This document shows, piece after piece, positions 9,577-16,534 of a DNA stretch of 17,762 nt (the stretch's first letter is position 1; each line of letters opens with the position of its first letter). Both the position numbers and the translations under genes were made by a program. Origin of the DNA: Mansonella perstans (lineage: Eukaryota; Nematoda; Chromadorea; Rhabditida; Onchocercidae); contig JBAMDO010000452.1 in assembly GCA_037074765.1 (NCBI GenBank), forward strand, positions 1 through 17,762, given 5' to 3'. Under the pieces are notes generated by a model. That model was not told where the DNA came from. It made no database searches and saw only the letters and a list, made by a program, of their open reading frames with translations.

Positions 9577-10035
9577 AAAGCCCTAGCATTATTTGATATA
9601 GGCTCACAACTGTCCTTTATCTCCAAGAAATTATCTCATCAATTGAGATTAACTGAGTCGGAGAAACAAAATATAACGATAGCTGCATTTGGTAAGAAGA
9701 AACCAATGCAGTGTTCCACTTCCTATGCGGAACTGAAGGTGCGAACTGAAGACAACGAGGTTATATCGTTCTGCGCTAATGTAGTCGAATACTTAACAAA
9801 CGAACTACAGGTAGTAGATATACCAAAAGAACTTCAATTCAATGATCTAAATAACCATTGGGAAAAGCCCGACATACTAATTGGAGCGGATTATTTCTTC
9901 AAATTTATATATCTGCAAGACCTCAAAGAATTGCAGTCAGGACATATATTAGTCCAATCTGAGGTTGGCCCTATGATTGTTGAAAGTGGTGATATTAACA
10001 AACTTTGTAAGAATAAAGTTATCCCACAGGGATAA
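9577..10035 (+). pseudogene. BEL/Pao aspartic protease remnant
   Basis: An open frame runs from 9577 to a TAA at 10033-10035 and starts with the retropepsin-like ALALFDIGSQ. The active-site triad is usually DTG; here it is Asp-Ile-Gly (GAT ATA GGC at 9595-9603), so the catalytic motif is damaged by a likely ACA to ATA change. Downstream, PDILIGADYFF and GPMIVESG fit the DUF1758-type peptidase of BEL/Pao. In intact elements this domain is part of one gag-pol polyprotein; here the frame is cut from gag and from reverse transcriptase. Confidence 0.87.
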
Positions 10036-10065
10036 TATGCTCAGCTAATGCAACCCTAAATTCAT

Positions 10066-10440
10066 AATTAGAAAAATTCTGGAAATTAGAAATGATCGTT
10101 CAAGAATCCCCACTGCAGATGATGATCATCAAGCTATAAAACATTTTGAACAAACCATCATTATGCGGGATAGAAGATACCAAGTGCGTTGGCAGTGGAA
10201 AAGCTCTACACAAAAACTAAGCAACAATTATGGATTATGCCTTGGACGTTTGAAATATCTAGACGTCTAAAACGTCTAAAACTCCAATCACTTCTTCATT
10301 TATACGACAAGACAATCAAAGATCAATTACAAACTGGAATAATTGAAGAAGTTGTCGCGAAATTTGCAAAATTGAAAAATAAACCTAATATCAATCAAAG
10401 GGGAATAAATTTTATGATAAGTCAGCTATCCCATTCATCA
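10066..10440 (+). pseudogene. pol: BEL/Pao reverse transcriptase, N-terminal remnant
   Basis: This holds the connection into reverse transcriptase: LEKFWKLE, then in shifted frames IKHFEQTI, YQVRW, LSNNYGLCLGRLK and YDKTIKDQLQTGIIEE. These are recognisable BEL/Pao pol landmarks upstream of the polymerase palm. At least three frame changes are needed. The sequence fades around 10430 and a foreign LTR fragment begins. The catalytic YxDD region and everything beyond it are absent. Confidence 0.82.
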
Positions 10441-10461
10441 TTTGTTTTAATTAATTCACTG

Positions 10462-10765
10462 TGATCTTTGGACTATTGTAGTCTGCACTCATCCTCCTAC
10501 CCAAATATAAACTGTCAAATCTTATACAAGCAGCATAAATGCTTCATCATGATCAGAGTAGTTGGCATGAATCCAGCTTCTCCCTATTAAATATCATTCC
10601 TCTACTATCATTATGATCTTTAGACATTGTAATCTACACCTCATCCTCCTTCCCAAATATAAACTGTCAAATCTTACACAAGCATCAGTAAATGCTTTTA
10701 ACAGTTCCAGACTGGTTGGTATCTATCCAGCTCCCTCTTTTATTATATCAACTTTTTCTTATACG
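10462..10765 (+). repeat. Tandem U3 duplication in the LTR fragment
   Basis: Two imperfect units of about 152 bp begin with TGATCTTT at 10462 and 10614. They share an exact 25-bp block at 10500-10524 and 10652-10676 that contains AATATAAACTG, the likely TATA region. The units differ by substitutions and small indels elsewhere. Confidence 0.8.
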
Positions 10766-10830
10766 ATTTGCTTCGCGTTTTTTGTATTATCATTATAATT
10801 CGTGTTTGTTAATGTTATTTAATAAACGGT
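10462..10830 (+). mobile_element. LTR fragment of a second BEL/Pao family inside the element
   Basis: About 370 bp resembles the minus-strand reading of the solo LTR at 2908-3417. Both have TGATCTTT, TATAAACTG and CACAAGCA, followed by a shared GGTTGG segment, CTCCCTTTTATT, an ATTATCATTATA tract and AATAAA with GGTTTAATT. It lacks TGTCG/CGACA ends and a visible target duplication, so it is an internal LTR piece, not a clean solo insertion. Its U3 module is tandemly duplicated (offset 152 bp). It replaces the missing central part of pol. The right boundary is uncertain by about 10 bases because pol-like sequence starts at once. Confidence 0.72.
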
Positions 10831-11026
10831 TTAATTTATATCCCTGGAAGTTGACGATGGATCCAACTCAAGAAGTCAATCACCAGTGTCAGAGGAATCA
10901 GTGCATGAAAGCGAGGATTAGGAACCCATTGCGCGACGAACTAGAAGTGCCACAAAAAATCGCGTAATACAGCGACAGCTGTATCAACCGATGGAATGTG
11001 ATAGAAAGATCAACAACAACACATAG
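10830..11026 (+). pseudogene. pol: BEL/Pao pol C-terminal remnant
   Basis: From about 10830 the sequence reads a LYP-type segment and then, after a one-base shift, DDGSNSRSQSPVSEESVHES (10853 onward), an in-frame TAG at 10919-10921, and EPIARRTRSATKNR, ending at a TAG at 11024-11026. A Ser/Glu-rich tail followed by a basic RRTRSAT-like end is typical of the extreme C-terminus of BEL/Pao pol after the integrase. About 60 bp of non-coding sequence separates it from the 3' LTR. The purine tract before the LTR is very short (GGGAG, 11084-11088). Confidence 0.72.
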
Positions 11027-11088
11027 CAATAAAAAAGTTAGGTCCATCCTCAATCCACATCCTAACTTCTTTCTCCTCCCTTTGGGAG

Positions 11089-11806
11089 TGTCGCGAATTT
11101 CATAACGCGAAACTTCCAATAACTCAATAAATTAAATTGTAAATAAATGTTAATAACATTGTAAGGTATTTAACTAAAGTTACATTTTTAAATTTATTTC
11201 CATGTTCTTTGTTGATATGTAAATTCACACCCTTTGTATAGCAACAGCTTAAGATATCTATCTACAACAAAGGTTTTGTATTGTACTTTCAAACTTCTCT
11301 CCTACAGTAAGCTAACAAAGCAGCGGCTACGGCGCTATACTACCATACAAAAGGCCATTGTCTTAAGCAATTAATTCCTCCTCTTCATTCAGTGTAAACG
11401 TCAATCTTTCCACCAATAGCATCTTTGTTTATTCTTACAAGTACTTTGGTATCGCTATGAAGGCGCTACTTCTGGTGTTGTAAATCATCTGTTCTCAACT
11501 TGTAAATCATCTATTCTCAACCATAATTAATCCCCTCTTTATCACTTTAACGTTAGGATCTTTGTATTAAGTTTTAATCCTGCTTCTCCTACGACTATAT
11601 ATAGACACTCGATCCACAAACTGCACCCTTTTCGTACATTGTATAATCTCATACTCAGTGATTGGTCAGTATGTTCTAATAAAGGTTTTATTATCCGAGC
11701 TCAGGTATTTCCGCAACACGATCATTCAACTCAATACAAAGCTCCCTGACAAACCCGCTAGAAAAATATTGGCAGACGTCGACCTCTCGCAAGAATTTTC
11801 ACGTCA
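11089..11806 (+). repeat. 3' LTR of the BEL/Pao element
   Basis: 718 bp, with canonical TGTCGCGAA start and TTTTCACGTCA end, followed by the GTACT duplication. It keeps the TATATA box and AATAAAGG of the 5' copy. It is colinear with 7372-8090 throughout, with about 5% difference, which shows the two copies have diverged since insertion. Confidence 0.94.
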
Positions 11807-11811
11807 GTACT
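11807..11811 (+). repeat. Target-site duplication GTACT, right
   Basis: Exact match to 7367-7371, directly after the CA end of the 3' LTR. Confidence 0.92.
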
Positions 11812-11889
11812 GATTTGACACGTTCTTTCGTCAAACAGTTGAAATTTTTGGAGCATAAGCAAGGAAAACTAATTACGATTGAGAGCAAA
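11812..11889 (+). pseudogene. smc-4: SMC4 pseudogene exon, 3' half, after the BEL element
   Basis: Directly after the target duplication the frame continues as DLTRSFVKQLKFLEHKQGK and LITIESK, ending at the donor GTAAAT (11890). The first codon follows the Thr encoded by GTACT's ACT, so exon halves 7278-7371 and 11812-11889 form one exon of about 172 bp in the pre-insertion allele. Glu/Lys/Leu-rich composition continues the SMC4 arm. Confidence 0.87.
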
Positions 11890-12278
11890 GTAAATTTAAT
11901 TCTTGCAACAATTAAATCCGACTGAAAAAGCTCTTGATCTGTATTTAATATATTATGATCAAGATTATCAGATTGTAATATTGTCAGCGATATTAAGAAG
12001 TAGGAAAGATTTTAAAAAAAGATTCGATAGTTTGTTTCTTTTCGTGATATTCCGAGTGTTAAAATACCATATAAAGATTCATAGTCGTAGAACTGACAAT
12101 GTTATATATTTTATTAGACTGATAAGATATGAGGCTTCACACTGAATAGGAGACAGTTTGTCATTGTGAAGTGATTATTAGAACTTGTTCATATTGATAG
12201 TTTAAAAACAATATTGCAAATCGGAACGTGCACTTGTCCTATGTGAAATGTTTGGATCGCTTGCCGGATTCACTTCAG
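11890..12278. other. Unassigned stretch within the SMC4 pseudogene
   Basis: This is probably intron. It contains an 80-codon open frame at 11903-12145 with a proteinaceous first half (LNPTEKALDLYLIYYDQDY and ILRSRKDFKKRF) that I do not recognise. The segment 12249-12278 encodes CLDRLPDSLQ in one frame. Neither piece aligns with SMC4 by eye, nor does either have convincing splice sites on both sides. Either could be a further exon or a relic of another insertion. Confidence 0.3.
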
Positions 12279-12704
12279 GCGAGAAGAAGAAGATGATGAT
12301 GTTGATTATGTATTGCAAGAAGCTTCGAAAGCTGAGAACGAATTTTTCAAAAAATTAAAGGCTTTCTCTTTGAAATTTTATAGTAAGTTGTAATTTGGAT
12401 TAAGTTAGGCCCAGCACCAAATAATATATTTTCTTTTTCCAGAATGGTGAATTACAATCGGGATTGATAAAGACAATATTATACGGTACAAAAACTTGCC
12501 AGAATATTCTGAAGTAGAAATCGAAAATTTCAACCTTCAGGTGAAGTATTCCTTAGCATCCTGAATTGTTCCATTTTAAATAATCAGATTTTTGAGGGAC
12601 GATCATGTTTTTCAAAATTTTGCAGATTTTCTTTCGCAAATTTGGAGAAGCAAAAGCCTGGTAAAGTACTGAACATAAATGGTTTGCTGGAATATATTAC
12701 AAGG
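12279..12704 (+). pseudogene. smc-4: SMC4 pseudogene last recognisable exons (three)
   Basis: Exon 12279-12382 (acceptor ACTTCAG, donor GTAAGT) reads EEEDDDVDYVLQEASKAENE and LKAFSLKFY. It joins exon 12443-12540 in phase 1, which has TGA at 12448-12450 and then ITIGIDKDNIIRYKNLPEYS and EVEIENFNLQ. Exon 12626-12704 (acceptor TTTTGCAG) reads FANLEKQKPGKVLNINGLLE and YITR, out of phase by one base with its neighbour. The LPEYSEVEIENF and NINGLLEYITR blocks fit the region between the returning coil and the C-terminal head. No later SMC4 exon (LSGGE signature, Walker B DEIDAAL) occurs in the window. Confidence 0.72.
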
Positions 12705-13113
12705 GTATGAAACATAATTTATTTCTGGCACCACTGTTGAATATAACTTGATAAAGAAAGCCGGAAATCTAAGTCTTCCTTAAATTCCATTTTTTGAGTA
12801 GTGTTTTATATTGGATTTAGAAGATTTATCACCACAAAAGTTGCTTACGTTTCTAGAAATCGATATTATTCAAGTTTATATTTATTCTGCAATTTTAATT
12901 GCTAATTTTATGATGAGAATTGGCACCATTTTTCTGGAAAACCTTCCAGCTTTACCGTTCTCAATATCTTAGTCTGCTGAAAAAATTTTTCTATGAAAAT
13001 CATGGGAAATAAGATTTCAATTTCGTTATAATATTGGATGTTTACTTAAAGCATTTTTTATATTTACATTTTTTATATCAATATTATGTCGTGATGATTT
13101 CTTTCTTTTGCAG
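12705..13113. other. AT-rich stretch holding the SMC4 truncation point
   Basis: No SMC4 similarity, transposon ends or convincing exon are visible. It contains only short T-rich runs and scattered stops. Somewhere here the SMC4 copy ends and the unrelated downstream gene fragment begins. Confidence 0.5.
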
Positions 13114-13586
13114 TTTATATTTTGGGAGAAATGAAGGGTGGTAAGGGGAAAGACGATGAAAAACATGCAGTCGATGAAAAATATGACATTCAGGTAAATT
13201 CTTGTGTACTACCAATTAATCAGATAATAAAGAAAAAAACGGGTCCCTTAATCGTAATGTAATAAGTGACAAAATTATTAGAGCTAAGTTACATTTATTA
13301 AACTATGCCACTGTTTGAAATTATATATGGTTTTACATATGGTTTTGTTAATTGTTAATACATGCTTTTTTTTTCTTAATGCACAAAAAAGAGCAAGAGA
13401 CCTTAGTGAATTGGTTATTACATGAAATAAAATCTCCATCGTGATAGGCACAATTTGACTTAATTAATATAAGCAGGTCTTTAGGCACCTTTTAGTTTCT
13501 TCACGGAATATTCTTGTATTTATTTTTCGGAACATGAAAAGCATACGTGAAATATCAAAATCGCCTTCAATAGCCATTGGTAATTC

Positions 13587-13610
13587 CTCTTTTACTTAGA
13601 TTTGAAGTCG
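13587..13610. repeat. 24-bp exact direct repeat, copy 1
   Basis: The block containing TTTTACTTAGATTTGAAGTCG is repeated exactly at 13751-13774. The copies lie in the introns on either side of exon 13671-13723, 164 bp apart, which suggests a local duplication. Confidence 0.8.
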
Positions 13611-13750
13611 TTTTTGAATCTAACTTCAAATATCTGGAGAGATAGCATTACTGTTATTTGATTATTTTAGGAGAACCTATTTATAAATCAACCAATCGGT
13701 CGAGGAAATATTCGAATTTCAAAGTATGTGTCTAGAATGCAATTTTCTTT

Positions 13751-13774
13751 CTCTTTTACTTAGATTTGAAGTCG
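13751..13774. repeat. 24-bp exact direct repeat, copy 2
   Basis: Exact second copy of 13587-13610, in the next intron. The sequences around the copies differ, so only this short block is shared. Confidence 0.8.
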
Positions 13775-14639
13775 CTGGTTTTCATCATTTCAAAATCGAA
13801 AAGCATTTTCATTTACTTTGTTATTTTGATTTTCCTCACAAACGTTTTATTTTTTAATTTAAATCTGGAATTCGTTGCTTTAGGAATAATCAATCATCTG
13901 CCTCGGGAGAAAACACATCCAAGGTTTTGTCATCCCCACCAACGAAGAAAAAATCTCCACAGAAATTTGAAAATCCTGCATGGGATGGCCAGAAATGATT
14001 ACTGTGCTCGTATGCGAGTTGAACTTGATGATGACCGGGTAATCTGGATTTTAATTATTTATAAATAGCCATTTTTTATCACGGCGATTTTTTCTTAGCT
14101 ATATTTAATTCATTTATTTAATTTTCTAACTCATTTTTGGCAAACTTTTTTGATTTCGTATAAATTTTTCATTAAATTAAATTTAACTGATTAATAATCT
14201 TTTTGTAGTTCAATAATGAAGCAGCTGGTGTTAGTGTTACTGACCGAAGTATGAAAGAGTCAGAGGATAGGGATGCCTATGGAATCGTTTCGCAGGTAGA
14301 AGCAAGAGTAGTCCAATCTTCGACTTTGCAACAATCAATTACTGTATCAAATACAGATCGTTTGGAACAGTTTGCACGTGTTTGAATGTTATAAGCTTAA
14401 TTTCGATTGAAATGAGATCTCACATTCATTCTATACTTTAATTGTATCATCGCCACATACTTAGCATGTAATGAATTATGGTAATTTGTAATCTAAGTTC
14501 TAAGAAATTAGTTACAAGAATTGTAGATAGAATTAAAGTCGTCAATTGTAACTGCAAAGATTAGCTATATTTTGATATGAAAAGTTTGATTTCATACCAG
14601 TATGTTATTGGAGCTTTTTCATAGCTTGTTCGAGCTTTA

Positions 14640-14646
14640 AATAAAA
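14640..14646 (+). promoter_or_regulatory. Candidate polyadenylation signal for the 13114-14385 gene
   Basis: AATAAAA lies about 255 bases after the stop codon, within AT-rich 3' sequence. It is the first full AATAAA after the stop that I noticed. In such AT-rich DNA the match is weak evidence. Confidence 0.35.
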
Positions 14647-15620
14647 TAATGTTTGACGCTAAAAAATTAGTGCCGTGTAAATTTGCTATACCGTAATTAC
14701 CTGTACCATAACCAGTTCTGCTGTATCTAGGCACTATTCACATAATATAATGTTTTCCATTAATTTCATTAATTTTTCACTACTAATACTAATTTTATTG
14801 CAAGTTTCCTTATTTATTATTAATTTTCAAATTTACTTTTCATGAGATCTCATTCAATTAATGATACTCTAATTTATGGATGAAATTCCATTAAAGATCT
14901 TTGCACATTATTTCTTAGCATGTTTGCCTTTTTTTCATAAAGTTGCAAAACTACTGCAAATTGATTTTTCAATACAAAGTACATACATATTTTACATGCA
15001 ACAGATATTTGTATTAAAGGAAAAACTGGCCGATGAGATAATGAGTCGAGTACTGCAATTAATGAATACTACATGCAATTAATGTGATATGATTAGTAAG
15101 GAAACAAATATAGAGCTATTCAAAACTATCACGCTAATTATTATTTAATTGATAATTGATTACATGTTTTATGTTCAAAATAACAAATTCTTTCAACAAT
15201 ATCGAAGCCATAATGATGATTATGAATAAAAATATTGTAAAAATTTTTCTCTCTACAAAATCATACATACTAATAATTTCGTTCAATTTCAAAATTTGCT
15301 ATGCTGAGGTAAATTCTAAAAAAGTCAAAAATAATTAATTTAACATTAAATATCAAAAGAAAAAAAGCAAAATTGAAGAGACTAAAATGGGAAAATGAAT
15401 TGTTTAAAATTGTTCGATTAAAAAATAATTATGATATTTGTAGCATTAAAAAATTTAATTTGTTAATATTAAGATCTTCAAATGATCGGAAAATTTTACA
15501 TATGGAAAAAATTCGCTAGTAACAAAGTAATTGCTCGGAAGCACCATAATTGAGTAGTTAAAAATAAATCCAATTTCTGAGCATGAAATTTTTCATGGGA
15601 TAAATATCTCCATAAAATTT

Positions 15621-15740
15621 TAATCATGATTTAACAAAACTTTCAGACTTTAATCGTGATTATTTAACAAATTATTTAAATTTTATCATGATTTAACAAA
15701 CTATTCAAATACTAATCATGACTTAACAAACTATTTAAAA
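15621..15740. repeat. Degenerate tandem repeat, about 4 units of 28-33 bp
   Basis: Units start near 15621, 15651, 15684 and 15713. Each contains AATC(A/G)TGA followed by TTTAACAAA or CTTAACAAA and a TTTAAA/TTCAAA tail. Unit length varies by small indels. This is a minisatellite-like array with no coding potential. Confidence 0.72.
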
Positions 15741-15994
15741 AGGAATAAAAAGAGAACAGACTGTTTAAAATAATTTCGATTAATTTATTATCTGTTTTTT
15801 TGAGAACAAACTAATTATTCTGAAATGTTTTTTTGATTATATTTTCGGCAATATCTATTTTATGTAAACAAAACGAAGGATGAAATGAAATTTTTTATAC
15901 AAAATTTGAAAACAAGTTTTCCCAAACTATATAAATCTTTTTTTGGCATAGCAAAATTTGAAATGATATTTTCTTTCTGTTTTTTTTTGCTCCA

Positions 15995-16065
15995 TTTTCA
16001 TGACTTTTCTCTCTTACTTTTGTCGCCTTTCCCTCTCTTTCTCTCTTTCTCTACTCCCTCTTTGA
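15995..16065 (+). repeat. Pyrimidine-rich (CT) tract
   Basis: Nearly uninterrupted C/T sequence with CTCTTTC-type repeats, ending before a short GATGATGAT run at about 16066-16078. It stands out against the surrounding A/T composition. It could be a simple-sequence tract; no function can be assigned. Confidence 0.6.
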
Positions 16066-16340
16066 TAATGATGATGATCAGTGTTGGAATGGAATGTATA
16101 GTATGGATAGTATTGCATAGTGCAAATAGCTCATCATGAACATGTTTCAAGCCTCTCCTAATACATGATATGATATTTATGATACGAGTGCGATATGATG
16201 TGATTGAAGTTTGAAGGAAAAGCTTGTTTAAAATTTCATAGGAAGCTGTCAAATAATTCAAGTATTATATTTCTGCGTAATTAAAATTACAATAATAAAT
16301 TAACAGCTTTAAAAAAAAGGTCTCTTTGACCGACTTACAA

Positions 16341-16534
16341 ATTTCATATATAAGCAAATTTTGCATTCATTTCGTCAAAAATTATTTTTTTTTCCTCCAT
16401 TCTTCTCCTCTCAAGCTTATAATCATATATTTGATGTACTAATTTACTTTGTCATTTATAAGTAACATACAATCAATCAAAAAATTGATCAATCAAAAAA
16501 ATCGTTCAATCAGATACAAAAAAAATTCTCAATA
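16341..16534 (+). promoter_or_regulatory. Putative upstream region of the secreted-protein gene
   Basis: It contains a TATATAAG-like element at about 16347-16354, a pyrimidine stretch near 16383-16412, and two ATCAATCA octamers at 16472-16479 and 16488-16495. TGATTGAT is the reverse complement and is a known PBX/HOX-type target. The same octamer recurs inside both introns (16746-16753, 17452-17459). The motifs are visible; regulatory use is inferred. Confidence 0.3.

Larger units (their letters stand above)
7372..11806 (+). mobile_element. Defective composite BEL/Pao LTR retrotransposon
   Basis: A 4435-bp element with two direct LTRs of about 719 and 718 bp (about 95% identical by eye) and a GTACT target duplication. 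Internal order: candidate primer site, gag with a DUF1759-like core and Cys/His knuckles, aspartic protease, first part of reverse transcriptase, a foreign LTR fragment, the last part of pol. The palm and catalytic part of reverse transcriptase, RNase H and the integrase core are absent, and the remaining frames carry stops and shifts, so it is non-autonomous. The gag-protease-RT order and the DUF1759/DUF1758-type domains identify BEL/Pao and not Gypsy or Copia. Confidence 0.93.
1..12704 (+). pseudogene. smc-4: SMC4 (condensin ATPase) non-processed pseudogene, 3'-truncated
   Basis: SMC4 is the ATPase of condensin that pairs with SMC2 to compact chromosomes. About 25 exon remnants follow the protein order: N-terminal PP-rich segment, Walker A GPNGSGKSN, the FLIL/GEVEQI/MLEYLE block, coiled coil, hinge with AIDEKYDVAIS and DYIVV, and second coiled coil up to LLEYITR. 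Introns are kept and many exon junctions still agree in phase, so this is a DNA-level copy and not a retrocopy. I see at least a dozen disabling lesions: stops at 352, 2264, 3746, 4217, 6317, 6915 and 7329, frameshifts near 678, 1090, 1351 and 5068, a lost acceptor at 5595 and an LTR element inside an exon. The signature motif, Walker B and D-loop region (about the last 280 residues in the family) are missing. It cannot encode a working SMC4. Family assignment is firm; the cause of decay is inferred. Confidence 0.93.
13114..14385 (+). pseudogene. 3' part of an unrecognised multi-exon gene, one frameshift
   Basis: Four exons agree in phase. 13114-13193 (acceptor CTTTTGCAG, donor GTAAAT) encodes YILGEMKGGKGKDDEKHAVD and EKYDIQ; Met at 13131 could start it, but the frame is open back to the acceptor. 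13671-13723 (acceptor TTTTAG, donor GTATGT) encodes ENLFINQPIGRGNIRIS. 13884-14038 encodes NNQSSASGENTSKVLSSPP, TKKKSPQKFENPAWDGQK, then TGA at 13996; one base later DYCARMRVELDDDR continues to the donor. 14209-14385 is open (FNNEAAGVSVTDRSMKESED onward) to TGA at 14383. Low complexity, Ser-rich and charged composition suggests a disordered tail, possibly cytoplasmic. I do not recognise the family. The single surplus base could be a sequencing error, so a live gene is possible. Confidence 0.62.
14647..16340. other. AT-rich intergenic region
   Basis: About 1.7 kb without a supportable gene. Short open frames (for example 14876-15082 and 15885-16139) are lysine, phenylalanine and isoleucine rich and lack splice or domain support. 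The region contains the tandem repeat at 15621-15740 and a pyrimidine tract at about 15995-16065. No RNA gene was recognised. Confidence 0.55.

Noticed and set aside
13766..14068. 100-codon frame with a hydrophobic start across exon 13884-14038
   Set aside because: The hydrophobic part is intron sequence before the TTTAG acceptor, and the rest is in the wrong frame for the phase-matched exon except after the frameshift.
14876..15082. 68-codon frame as a gene
   Set aside because: Phe/Leu/Ile-rich composition expected from AT-rich DNA, with no splice sites or motif support.
15621..15740. CRISPR-like array
   Set aside because: Units are contiguous, degenerate and vary in length, with no unique spacers; it is a minisatellite in eukaryotic DNA.
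15998..16261. Minus-strand frame rich in Lys/Glu/Arg
   Set aside because: Its C-terminal end is the reverse of the CT tract, so the charged composition is a simple-sequence artefact.
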